Positions 1 through 6,742 are shown, counted from the stretch's first letter. The stretch: 11,368 nucleotides of DNA from VGNY01 sp964549635 (GCA_964549635.1 CAZJVJ010000027.1:1-11368), one strand, 5' to 3'. The notes: a model not told the origin generated them from the letters alone. Made by a program: numbers and translations.

Positions 1-89
1 AACAGATTAAAATCTGCCGGGAAAAGGCTGGTATAGCAGAGGATGAACCGGTTAAGCTGTACCGCTTTCAGGTAAAAAGATACAGGTGA
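1..89 (+). CDS. C-terminal end of an unidentified protein (5' truncated)
   Basis: An open frame enters from the left edge (first full codon at base 3) and ends with TGA at 87-89. It encodes 28 residues ending in VKLYRFQVKRYR. The tail is charged and basic. I do not recognise the family and the fragment is too short to assign. It ends only 63 bases before the tubulin-like gene, on the same strand, and a promoter-like sequence begins three bases after its stop. The downstream gene may therefore be transcribed both by read-through and from its own promoter. The frame has no internal stop, but over 28 codons that is weak evidence for coding. Confidence 0.45.
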   Translation, partial: QIKICREKAGIAEDEPVKLYRFQVKRYR

Positions 90-91
90 GC

Positions 92-120
92 TTGACATAT
101 TTGACACGGCGTCATATATC
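92..120 (+). promoter_or_regulatory. Promoter with operator-like dyad upstream of the first tubulin-like gene
   Basis: A consensus -35 hexamer TTGACA (92-97) is followed after 17 bases by TATATC (115-120, 4 of 6 matches to the -10). An inverted repeat, ATATTTGAC (97-105) and GTCATATAT (111-119), lies across the spacer and the -10. Its arms match at 8 of 9 positions around a 5-base centre. This is the usual geometry of a repressor site that blocks polymerase. The part at 94-106 is nearly identical to a motif upstream of the second tubulin gene. Promoter function is inferred from sequence alone. Confidence 0.5.
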
Positions 121-151
121 TGCTAGTTTTTGAACAGGGAGAAGTAGTGGA

Positions 152-1246
152 ATGAAGCTTATGGTTATCGGCGTTGGCGATTGCGGTTGCAGAATAGCCG
201 CCGAATTCGCTGAATTGAATAAAAGGGCAAGAAGTGAACGCCGTGCCGATATAATCACATGCGCCTATGCGGTTAATAATGACCAGGAGCTTTTAGACAC
301 GGTTACCAAGTCCGGGCGGGAGTGGTTGAAACCGGTGGTCATCCGTGGTTCTCTGGGTAGCGATGGCAAGTCAAGCGAGGCCGGTGCCAGGCTAATACGC
401 CAGGAAAGCGAGCGGTTGATGCTGGCTATGAGGCTTGGTGCCTTTGTGGACACGGATGCCTTCCTCTTTGTGGCGGGTGCTGGTGGTAGCCTCGGTTCGG
501 GTGGGATCCCGGTGATAACCCAGTTGCTCAAGGAGAGGCGCGTAGATAAGCCGGTCTACGCGCTTATCATTCTTCCCTTCGACTCCGAGCTGGATGACCC
601 GTCTATTGTTCGTAACACAGCAATTTGTTTGAAGTCCATAGATAAGCTGGTCGATGCCGTCATTCTGGTGGACAATGGAGGGCTCGGGGTAGTGGGCGAT
701 GTGATACCAGCCAGCGATGTAGGCGGTCTGAATAAGGAGATAGTGTACCTGTTTTATGACCTTCTTTGTGCTGGCGAGATGTCCGGCCCGAAGTATGTTG
801 GCGGTAAGGTGCTCGATGCCGGCGATATCGTCCAGACTCTGTCTGGCTGGTCAGCCATAGGGGTGGGCAGGGCGGAGCTGAAGTCGTCACCCTTCCCGTG
901 GCGCCGGGCGCAAACCTTTGAGGAGAAGGGTTCGGAAACGCGGAGGGCCGTGGAGGCGATGAATCTGGCTCTAATGCGATTGTCCGTTGATTGTAAACTG
1001 GAGGATGCTGGTAAGGCACTATACCTTCTGGTTGCTCCGGCCGAGCAAGCCAGTGTGGACATGGTCAAGGTGCTGGGCAACCGTTTGCGGGAACTGGCGC
1101 CGAATGCTGAGATCAGGGACGGCAGTTTCTACGGGCCTAAAGGCTTCATACAGGTTACCGTCGCGGTCTCGGAACTGATTTACGTCGACAGGATTAAGAG
1201 CTATTACGATAGAGCAACCAGGTTAAGTGAAGCGGTGGAGAAATAA
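152..1246 (+). CDS. Divergent CetZ-like tubulin/FtsZ-superfamily protein
   Basis: This 364-residue cytoplasmic protein belongs to the tubulin/FtsZ superfamily and is closest in layout to CetZ. The N-terminal glycine loop reads VIGVGDCG (residues 5-12), followed by a YAVNNDQ segment (39-45) equivalent to the FtsZ AVNTD strand. The tubulin signature loop is GAGGSLGSGG (109-118). The family norm is GGGTG[ST]G, so the usual Thr is replaced by Leu. The catalytic T7-like loop is kept as LDAGD (221-225), with both acidic residues. There is no FtsZ-type C-terminal peptide for binding FtsA or ZipA. The paralogue at 6801-7982 shares almost every landmark but has the normal loop. The start is supported by GGGAGA (137-142) nine bases upstream. 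rarA follows after 13 bases. GTP binding may be weakened or altered, and the protein could be a regulatory partner of the paralogue; both are inferences. Confidence 0.88.
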   Translation: MKLMVIGVGDCGCRIAAEFAELNKRARSERRADIITCAYAVNNDQELLDTVTKSGREWLKPVVIRGSLGSDGKSSEAGARLIRQESERLMLAMRLGAFVDTDAFLFVAGAGGSLGSGGIPVITQLLKERRVDKPVYALIILPFDSELDDPSIVRNTAICLKSIDKLVDAVILVDNGGLGVVGDVIPASDVGGLNKEIVYLFYDLLCAGEMSGPKYVGGKVLDAGDIVQTLSGWSAIGVGRAELKSSPFPWRRAQTFEEKGSETRRAVEAMNLALMRLSVDCKLEDAGKALYLLVAPAEQASVDMVKVLGNRLRELAPNAEIRDGSFYGPKGFIQVTVAVSELIYVDRIKSYYDRATRLSEAVEK

Positions 1247-1259
1247 CAGCTAGGTTAGA

Positions 1260-2630
1260 ATGACTCTTTTCGATTTGAATGGCTTGGAGGTGGCTGAGGG
1301 GGGGATGCCCCGTTTGGATACCGGTTCATTCCAGGATGTACCTTTAGCTACCAGAATGCGCCCTCGCAGCTTCGCCGAGTTCGTAGGCCAGGAACACCTG
1401 GTCGGCGAAGGACGGGTGCTGAGGAAGTGCATCGAGAAAGACCAGCTACCGTCACTGATTTTCTGGGGACCACCAGGTAGCGGAAAGACAACTTTAGCCT
1501 TCGTTATCGCCAGTGTCACCAAGTCCCATTTCACCCCGCTGAGCGCCGTCACCGCAGGAGTGGCTGATTTGCGCCGCATCGTGGAAGAAGCCAGACAAAG
1601 GCGGAGGCTTACCGGACAGCGTACCATCCTGTTTATTGACGAAATCCATCGCTTCAACAAGACTCAGCAGGACGCCATACTGCCCTTTGTGGAAAACGGT
1701 GTGGTGACCCTCATCGGTGCCACCACGGAAAATCCCTCTTTTGAGGTCATCTCAGCCCTTCTCTCAAGATGCCGGGTTTTTACTCTAAATTCGTTGACTG
1801 ATGATGAGGTCAGCCTGATAGTCAAGCGGGCCCTTGAGGATGAGGAGAGGGGCCTCGGGAAGCTTAAAGTGGAGCTGAAGGCAAACGTCCTGAAGCATCT
1901 GGTGGTCATGTCCAATGGCGATGCGCGGGTGGCGCTCAATGCTCTGGAGATGGCCACTCTGGCTACAACGCCTGATGCCGACGGCTACCGCAGGCTTAGT
2001 TTGAAGACTGTCGAGGAAGCGCTACAACACCGCGCTTTGTTATATGATAAGAGCGGTGACCAGCATTATGACCTAATTTCGGCGCTGCATAAGTCCCTGC
2101 GCGGTTCGGACCCGGACGCCGCTTTATACTGGCTGGGCCGCATGCTCGAGGCTGGAGAGGACCCTCTGTACATCGCTCGGCGGCTGGTCCGCTTTGCCTC
2201 TGAGGATGTGGGTATGGCTGACCCACAGGCGCTGGTGATAGCCGTGGCCGCTCAACAAGCTGTCCATTTTGTGGGCATGCCCGAAGGTAATCTGGCACTG
2301 GCCGAGGCGGTGACCTATCTGGCCACAGCACCGAAAAGCAACTCTTTGTACGACGCCTATTCCAGAGTACAGGAGGACGTGGAGCGAAGTCGTAACGAAC
2401 CGGTGCCGCTGCATCTGCGGAACCCGGTGACCGGGCTTATGCGCCGTATGGGTTACGGGAAGGGCTATAAGTATGCCCATGACTATCCCGGACACTTCGT
2501 GGCGCAGCAGAACCTGCCGCCCCAGCTGAAGGGGAGGCGTTATTACTTGCCCAGCGATCAGGGCTATGAAAAAGAAGTCTCCGCCAGGCTTAAAGCCTGG
2601 TGGGGGGACAGGCAGGAGCAGAGGGAGTGA
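1260..2630 (+). CDS. rarA: Replication-associated recombination protein RarA (MgsA/WRNIP1-family AAA+ ATPase)
   Basis: RarA is an AAA+ ATPase that acts at stalled replication forks and single-strand/double-strand DNA junctions, and the family is related to clamp-loader subunits. At 456 residues it has the usual length. Motifs appear in order: PLATRMRP entry (28-35), Walker A GPPGSGKT (70-77), Walker B ILFIDE (123-128), sensor 1 GATTENPS (153-160), arginines at 170/172 in the arginine-finger region, sensor 2 GDARVALNALE (220-230), and the C-terminal MgsA tetramerisation region containing PLYIARRLVRFASEDVGM. The start at 1260 has only a weak ribosome site. An internal ATG at 1305 is preceded by a G-rich run. 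I keep 1260 because the MTLFDL opening resembles the start of many RarA proteins. It sits 13 bases after the tubulin-like gene and overlaps the hydrolase start, which suggests one operon. Confidence 0.95.
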   Translation: MTLFDLNGLEVAEGGMPRLDTGSFQDVPLATRMRPRSFAEFVGQEHLVGEGRVLRKCIEKDQLPSLIFWGPPGSGKTTLAFVIASVTKSHFTPLSAVTAGVADLRRIVEEARQRRRLTGQRTILFIDEIHRFNKTQQDAILPFVENGVVTLIGATTENPSFEVISALLSRCRVFTLNSLTDDEVSLIVKRALEDEERGLGKLKVELKANVLKHLVVMSNGDARVALNALEMATLATTPDADGYRRLSLKTVEEALQHRALLYDKSGDQHYDLISALHKSLRGSDPDAALYWLGRMLEAGEDPLYIARRLVRFASEDVGMADPQALVIAVAAQQAVHFVGMPEGNLALAEAVTYLATAPKSNSLYDAYSRVQEDVERSRNEPVPLHLRNPVTGLMRRMGYGKGYKYAHDYPGHFVAQQNLPPQLKGRRYYLPSDQGYEKEVSARLKAWWGDRQEQRE

Positions 2631-3262
2631 GACGGAGCTCTATAACCTTTCCCAGCGGTAACCTTAAGCTGGAGGGCGTGTGCTATTTTCCCGATTGCGA
2701 AGGGTCTGCCCCGGCGGTTGTGCTGTGTCACCCTCATCCCCTTTACGGCGGTACGATGTACAATAATGTTATCCAAGCAACAGCTTCAGCTTTGCTGGAT
2801 GAGTCCATTATCGCCCTGATGTTTAACTTCCGCGGCGTGGGGGGTAGTGAAGGCGACTACGGGGGCGGTGTGGCTGAGCAGGAGGACGTGGTGGCGGCCA
2901 TAAGCTGGCTGGTCTCTCAGTCCGGCGTCGACGGCCGCAGGGTAGGGCTGTTCGGCTATTCCTTTGGTGCTGCGGTGGCATTGCCCGTAGCCTGCGCTGA
3001 TGAGCGGGTCAAGGCGGTGGCGCTGGTCTCTCCACCACTTGAGCCGTCGCGGATACATCTGTTGAAGAATTGTGCCAGACCCAAGCTGATAATCTGCGGG
3101 ACTGACGACTTTTTCGTGCCACTTGAGCAGGTGGAGCTGATTAAGAGGCAGGCTGCCGAACCTAAACAGGTTGAGCTTATACCGGGGGCCGACCATTTCT
3201 GGTGGGGGCAGGAGGTGGAGATGGCGGGCAAAGTGGCTGCCTTCTTTAAGGCGAAGCTGTAG
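2627..3262 (+). CDS. Alpha/beta-hydrolase superfamily protein (small COG2945-like type)
   Basis: This is a probable cytoplasmic serine hydrolase of 211 residues, with no signal peptide. Near the N-terminus is HPHPLYGGTMYNNV, typical of the small 'predicted alpha/beta hydrolase' group. The nucleophile elbow is GYSFG, with Ser112. The acid lies in GTDDFFVP (Asp161 most likely), and the base is His190 in GADHFWWG. The triad is therefore complete. The substrate is unknown; relatives are described as esterases or dienelactone-hydrolase-like. I chose the GTG at 2627 over the GTG at 2600. It forms a 4-base GTGA overlap with the rarA stop and has AGGAG at 2614-2618, eight bases upstream. The overlap points to translational coupling with rarA. 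Nothing in the sequence links its chemistry to DNA repair. Confidence 0.88.
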   Translation: MRRSSITFPSGNLKLEGVCYFPDCEGSAPAVVLCHPHPLYGGTMYNNVIQATASALLDESIIALMFNFRGVGGSEGDYGGGVAEQEDVVAAISWLVSQSGVDGRRVGLFGYSFGAAVALPVACADERVKAVALVSPPLEPSRIHLLKNCARPKLIICGTDDFFVPLEQVELIKRQAAEPKQVELIPGADHFWWGQEVEMAGKVAAFFKAKL

Positions 3263-3446
3263 ATTACTGGCATCAGCCCCCAGTTTTTGAAGCAGCAGCC
3301 CGTCTTCCCTGGTGCGGCTCTGCGCTTTTAAGGCTGCGGTGGCAGGGCTAAAAAGTCTGACGCTACACGTCTGACAGTACAGCTCACATTCGTGGCGCTG
3401 GTGGGGCGTGTATCGAGTGGTCTCCGGTGGAGAAAGGGGCCGGCGA
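3263..3446. other. Convergent intergenic spacer with no supported gene
   Basis: This gap separates the converging hydrolase and TPR genes. It holds a short direct repeat of GTCTGAC, 14 bases apart near 3356-3375, and a small inverted repeat, TCTCC-GGT-GGAGA, near 3421-3433. I see no convincing terminator with a T tract and no RNA gene. An antisense frame runs through it, but I do not accept it as a gene. Confidence 0.5.
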
Positions 3447-4712
3447 TTACCTGCGGCGCTGGATTTCGGATATGCGGGCTGTAGCTGCCTCAACCAGCTG
3501 TGGGTCATTTGATATGGCTATTACCCTGCTGAAGTCGGCGATAGCCAAATCAGCCCGTCCTTTGTTGAAATAGACGATGCCGCGGTTGTAATAAGCCAGG
3601 GCGTATTTTGAGTCGAGCTCAATAGCCCTGGTAAAATCAGAGATTGCCTTATCCAGGTCCCCGATGTTGAGGAAGCTATAGCCGCGAACCTGGAAGTAGG
3701 GGGCGAAATCCGGTACCAGCTCGATTGCCTTTGTCAAATCGGCGATAGCCAAATCCCACTGTTGTTTCTGGTTGCGGACATTGCCCCTGACGGCATAGGC
3801 CTTTGCCAGCTTCGGGTCAAGCCGGATAGCCTGGTCTAAATCGGCTATAGCCGGGTCCCACTGTCCCCTGGCTCCGTACTCAGCACCGCGTAGGTAATAT
3901 GTCATAGCCAGCTCTTTGGCAGCCGCCCTTGCCGTCGGGTCAAGCTCTATCACCTTGTTGAAGTCGGCAATAGCCTGACTGAGGTTTTTCACCTCTCTGT
4001 AGACCAGTGCCCTGTTGTAATAGGCGATGGCGTAGTCCGGGGCCAGCTCTATCGCCCTGTTCAGGTCCGCCAGGGCCAAATCGAGTTTCCAGATGTTGGT
4101 GTAAACCGAGGCACGATCGTTATAAGCCATAAAATTGTAGGGTTCCAGCTCGATGGCCTTGTTCAAATCGGCAATGGCCATTTCCCAGCGCTCGAAGCTG
4201 TTGTGCACCAGCGCCCGATTGTAATAGGCCTCAGCAAGCTTCGGGTCAAGCTCTATCGCTTTGTTCAAATCGGTGATGGCTGAGTCCGGTTGCCCTTTGC
4301 TGAAGTAAGCCCAGCCGCGCTTGCTATAGGCAACCGCCAGCCTGGGGTCCAGCTCAATAGCCTTGTTCAAATCAGCGATGGCCAGGTCCCATTGCCTTTG
4401 GCTATGGTACACATCAGCCCGGCGGTTATAGGCTTCCACCAGCCTGGGGTCAAGTTCAATAGCCTTGTTCAAATCAGCGATGGCCAGGTCCAGTCTCCCC
4501 TTTAAAGCATAGGCCCATCCCCGCTTGCTGTAGGCAGGAGCTTGCGTTGCATCAAGCTCAATCGCTTTGCTGTACTCGGAAACCGCCTCGTCCCACTGCC
4601 CCTGTTCCAGATGGGCATCACCCTGCTTAAGATGCTTGGCTACCGGGCTGGAGCACGCCAGCATCGCCAGCATGACACCAGTTAGCAACATGACCGCAAA
4701 TTTGCCACGCAT
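3447..4712 (-). CDS. Tetratricopeptide-repeat lipoprotein
   Basis: This is a probable membrane-anchored scaffold of 421 residues. It opens with a short basic start, a hydrophobic segment (about 5-18) and a lipobox-like MLAC with Cys20 followed by two serines. It should therefore be processed by signal peptidase II and displayed outside the membrane. The remainder is about eleven tandem 34-residue TPR units, most containing a close variant of AIADLNKAIELDP, with one longer unit in the middle. TPR arrays form protein-binding superhelices; the partner is unknown. The frame can be extended upstream to a TTG at 4778. That would place 22 residues before the signal peptide, so I prefer the ATG at 4712. 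No Shine-Dalgarno is visible, and the predicted -10 lies about 10 bases upstream, which suggests a leaderless transcript. The gene diverges from the terminase cassette. Confidence 0.88.
   Translation of the reverse strand: MRGKFAVMLLTGVMLAMLACSSPVAKHLKQGDAHLEQGQWDEAVSEYSKAIELDATQAPAYSKRGWAYALKGRLDLAIADLNKAIELDPRLVEAYNRRADVYHSQRQWDLAIADLNKAIELDPRLAVAYSKRGWAYFSKGQPDSAITDLNKAIELDPKLAEAYYNRALVHNSFERWEMAIADLNKAIELEPYNFMAYNDRASVYTNIWKLDLALADLNRAIELAPDYAIAYYNRALVYREVKNLSQAIADFNKVIELDPTARAAAKELAMTYYLRGAEYGARGQWDPAIADLDQAIRLDPKLAKAYAVRGNVRNQKQQWDLAIADLTKAIELVPDFAPYFQVRGYSFLNIGDLDKAISDFTRAIELDSKYALAYYNRGIVYFNKGRADLAIADFSRVIAISNDPQLVEAATARISEIQRRR
4354..4491. repeat. Exact 36-base direct repeat inside the TPR gene (offset 102 bases)
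   Basis: The 36 bases at 4354-4389 recur exactly at 4456-4491, a shift of 102 bases or 34 codons. This encodes the shared part of the second and third TPR units. The other units match mostly at the protein level, so this pair looks like the most recent unit duplication or gene-conversion event. It is a coding repeat, not a mobile element. Confidence 0.8.
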
Positions 4713-4722
4713 AACAATACTA

Positions 4723-4751
4723 AGTATAACATACCCGGGACCCCACCCCAA
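4723..4751 (-). promoter_or_regulatory. Putative promoter of the TPR lipoprotein gene
   Basis: On the minus strand, TATACT (4728-4723, 5 of 6 matches) is preceded by TTGGGG (4751-4746) with a 17-base spacer. The -35 is poor. Transcription would begin near 4716, only a few bases from the ATG at 4712. This fits the missing ribosome-binding site and would give a leaderless mRNA. Confidence 0.35.
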
Positions 4752-4774
4752 CCCTGTAACAAAACCCCGAAACG

Positions 4775-4789
4775 ACAAGTTTTACTTGT
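4775..4789. promoter_or_regulatory. Operator-like inverted repeat between divergent genes
   Basis: ACAAGT (4775-4780) and ACTTGT (4784-4789) form a perfect 6-base inverted repeat around TTT. It overlaps the -35 of the rightward promoter for the small-ORF/terminase cassette and lies upstream of the leftward TPR promoter. That is a natural position for a regulator controlling one or both. No repressor gene is present in the window. Function is inferred. Confidence 0.3.
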
Positions 4790-4814
4790 TATCCTAGAAC
4801 ATTCGTGCTATTAT
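4786..4814 (+). promoter_or_regulatory. Putative promoter of the terminase cassette
   Basis: TTGTTA (4786-4791, 4 of 6 matches) and TATTAT (4809-4814, 5 of 6) are separated by 17 bases. The predicted transcription start near 4821 is about four bases before the ATG at 4825, so the first ORF would be translated from a nearly leaderless message. Confidence 0.42.
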
Positions 4815-4824
4815 ATGCTGGACT

Positions 4825-4989
4825 ATGGAGAAGTTGTTGAAGGTAGCCTTAGATGAGGGCAGGTATGATGTGGCGGCCTATGTTCTTGTCTACGGGCTTA
4901 TCAAGGCTATGCAAGTCGGGTCGCCGGACCATACCGGCGGTTGTTCACCTGGAAAGCGAGATGGCAGGAAAGGGCACGGCAAGAAGTAG
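4825..4989 (+). CDS. Small hypothetical protein, first gene of the terminase cassette (54 aa)
   Basis: This short ORF starts MEKLLKVALDEGRYDVAAYV and ends in a Gly/Lys/Arg-rich tail (GRKGHGKK). The first half should form an amphipathic helix; the tail is strongly basic and could bind nucleic acid. The ATG lies about ten bases after a good -10, and no ribosome-binding site is visible. The 3' end overlaps the next ORF (start 4961) by 29 bases, as is common in compact phage-derived modules. I cannot assign a family from sequence alone. Support comes from start position, amino-acid character and context, so it remains tentative. Confidence 0.5.
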   Translation: MEKLLKVALDEGRYDVAAYVLVYGLIKAMQVGSPDHTGGCSPGKRDGRKGHGKK

Positions 4990-5287
4990 AAGGCCGGGTT
5001 TCTACAGTCGGGCACTGAATGAGGCGGAAAGGCTGGAGCTGGAAGAAGCCAGAGGTGTGAATGGTATTGACGAGGAAATAGCCGTACTCCGCGTCAAGCT
5101 GAAGGAGCTCATTGCCAAGGAGCCTGAAAGATTCGACCTTCATCTAAGGATGGCCAATACCATTGCCCGGCTGGTTATGACCCGCTACAGCATAACCAGG
5201 GAGCAGAAGAAATCGCTCAAGGAGGCTATTACCAGGGTGCTCACTGAGATAGCTGTCCCATTGGGCATCAAGGCGATAATAAAGTAG
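4961..5287 (+). CDS. Helical protein in the small-terminase position (108 aa), function unproven
   Basis: This 108-residue protein has a basic N-terminus containing RPGFYSR, a motif resembling the 'GFYSR' segment of small phage proteins found next to terminases. A long charged helical region follows (LNEAERLELEEA, then EEIAVLRVKLKEL) that could be a coiled coil for oligomerisation. A second helical part contains TRYSITREQKKSLKEA. It ends 12 bases before the terminase large-subunit ATG. Position and shape (small, basic, oligomerising) fit a small-terminase-like DNA-recognition partner, but I see no decisive motif. I chose the ATG at 4961 over an upstream ATG at 4853 because the extra 36 residues lie almost wholly within the other ORF and look unlike protein. 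GGAAAG precedes the chosen start. Confidence 0.6.
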   Translation: MAGKGTARSRRPGFYSRALNEAERLELEEARGVNGIDEEIAVLRVKLKELIAKEPERFDLHLRMANTIARLVMTRYSITREQKKSLKEAITRVLTEIAVPLGIKAIIK

Positions 5288-5299
5288 CTGATTCCGATT

Positions 5300-6673
5300 A
5301 TGCAGTTGCGTCCGTATCAAGTTGAAGTAGCCCGCGCCGTGGCCGACAGCGTGCAGCGTAATCAGGGTTTGACATTTTCGGTTGAAATAGCCCGCCAGGG
5401 CGGTAAAAACGAGCTCTCCGCCCATCTTGGGGTGTTGCTATTGACGATGTTTATGGCCGCCGGCGGCAATGCCGTGAAATGCTCACCGACCTTCAAACCG
5501 CAGACCATCATTTCCATGAACCGGCTCAAGGAGAGGCTGGACGATTTCGGCTTCGGCGGCCTGTGGTGTGTCGAGGCTGGCTATATTATCAGGCTGGGCA
5601 ATGCCCGCCAGATATTCCTCTCAGCCGATAAGTCCAGTTCGGTTGTGGGCCACACCGCTGACATGCTTCTGGAAATTGACGAATCACAGGACGTGGACGA
5701 GGACAAATACACCAAGGAGTTCAGGCCTATGGCCTCGGCCTCAAATGCCACCACCGTCCACTACGGCACCACCTGGGATGACAGCACCCTCCTGGAGGCA
5801 GTTAAACAGACTAACCTGGAGCTGGAGAAAAAGGACGGCATAAAGCGCCACTTCAGGTATGACTGGCAGGAGGTGGCCAAATATAATCCGGGTTATAAAG
5901 CCTTCGTTGAGTCAGAAAGGGAGAGGCTTGGTGAAGACCATCCTTTGTTCCGGACTCAGTACGCCCTTCTGCCCATCCGCGGTGGCGGCCGTCTTGTCAA
6001 CAGCCAACAGCTGGCTCAAATCCGGGGCGACCATTTCAGGCGCCATCAGCCTCAAAGGGGCGGTATTTATGTGGCTGGCATTGATTTTGCCGGTGAATCA
6101 GAGCAAACGGAAGACGAGGCCTTGTTGCGCCCGGGTAGAGACGCCACGGTTATAACCATCGCTGAAGTGGAAAATAGTATGGTTGAGACGATGGCCGGGG
6201 GACCTATAATCCGTGTGGTGGAACACTATGCCTGGGTGGGCCGGAAGCATTCTGAGCTTTATCCTCAGATGGTGGACATACTTAAGGACCTGTGGCATTG
6301 TAGCCGAATTGCTGCCGATGCCACGGGCATCGGTGAGCCCATTACCAGCTTCCTGCGCCGGTCACTGGGCGGCAGGCTAACGCCCTTTAAGTTCACGCAG
6401 AGAACCAAGTCCGAGCTGGGGTTTGACCTCCTGGCAGCTATCAACTCCGGCAGGCTTAAGTTATATAAGGCGGACGGTTCAGACGACTACAGGGAGCTCA
6501 TGTTTGAGCTGGAGAAGGCCAGAGCCGTATATAGACCGAACCAGACGCTGAACTTTTTCGTTAGCCCGACTGAGGGACATGATGACTATTTGATGAGTCT
6601 GGCCCTGGTTGTCTGGGCGGCAAACAGGTACCTGCCGCGCAGGGCTACCGGGCGGACGGCGGCTGAGTCTTGA
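5300..6673 (+). CDS. Terminase large subunit-like protein (packaging ATPase and nuclease)
   Basis: This 457-residue protein has the two-domain plan of phage TerL, which translocates DNA into procapsids and cuts it. The ATPase part has LRPYQ near the start, a terminase-style Walker A ARQGGKNE (31-38), Walker B LLEIDE (123-128) and a coupling-type GTT (156-158). The RNase H-like nuclease part has its acidic residues in GIDFAG (Asp262), ADATG (Asp340) and GHDDYL (Asp428/429). Every essential position is present and length is normal, so it does not look decayed. No portal, protease, capsid or tail gene follows; the next gene converges from the other strand. It may be the survivor of a prophage, part of a scattered gene-transfer system, or a domesticated motor. 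The ribosome site is weak, and coupling to the ORF ending 12 bases upstream is likely. Confidence 0.85.
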   Translation: MQLRPYQVEVARAVADSVQRNQGLTFSVEIARQGGKNELSAHLGVLLLTMFMAAGGNAVKCSPTFKPQTIISMNRLKERLDDFGFGGLWCVEAGYIIRLGNARQIFLSADKSSSVVGHTADMLLEIDESQDVDEDKYTKEFRPMASASNATTVHYGTTWDDSTLLEAVKQTNLELEKKDGIKRHFRYDWQEVAKYNPGYKAFVESERERLGEDHPLFRTQYALLPIRGGGRLVNSQQLAQIRGDHFRRHQPQRGGIYVAGIDFAGESEQTEDEALLRPGRDATVITIAEVENSMVETMAGGPIIRVVEHYAWVGRKHSELYPQMVDILKDLWHCSRIAADATGIGEPITSFLRRSLGGRLTPFKFTQRTKSELGFDLLAAINSGRLKLYKADGSDDYRELMFELEKARAVYRPNQTLNFFVSPTEGHDDYLMSLALVVWAANRYLPRRATGRTAAES

Positions 6674-6742
6674 CCGCCGGGCTGACAAATATACCTGCCG
6701 GTAAAGTGTGTCATGATGTCGCGATTTAGCTGTCGGCAAACA

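Noticed and set aside
152..1246. Calling this gene, or the one at 6801-7982, ftsZ
   Set aside because: The loop sequences and the GxGQxG-type opening fit the CetZ-like branch better. Neither has the FtsZ C-terminal peptide, and neither is in a division gene cluster.
2600..2626. Longer hydrolase start (GTG at 2600) lying within rarA
   Set aside because: The GTG at 2627 has AGGAG at good spacing and forms the classic GTGA overlap. The extra nine residues are Gly-rich and not family-like.
2786..3508. A 240-codon minus-strand frame antisense to the hydrolase, with a His/Cys cluster (HECELYCQTC) at about 3365-3403 that recalls a B-box zinc finger
   Set aside because: Most of it lies opposite a hydrolase with a complete catalytic triad. 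The cluster lacks the remaining zinc ligands, and no ribosome site supports the start. It could be a relic, but I cannot support a gene.
3500..4620. Regular repeats of about 102 bases that might suggest a CRISPR or satellite array
   Set aside because: The period is exactly 34 codons and the repeats encode TPR units in one open frame. There are no unique spacers between short identical repeats.
4713..4778. Upstream extension of the TPR protein to a TTG start
   Set aside because: It would put 22 residues ahead of a typical lipoprotein signal peptide and run through the predicted promoter. The ATG at 4712 is preferred.
4853..4960. Longer start for the 108-aa protein
   Set aside because: The added residues lie almost wholly in a region better read in the frame of the 54-codon ORF and do not resemble the rest of the protein.
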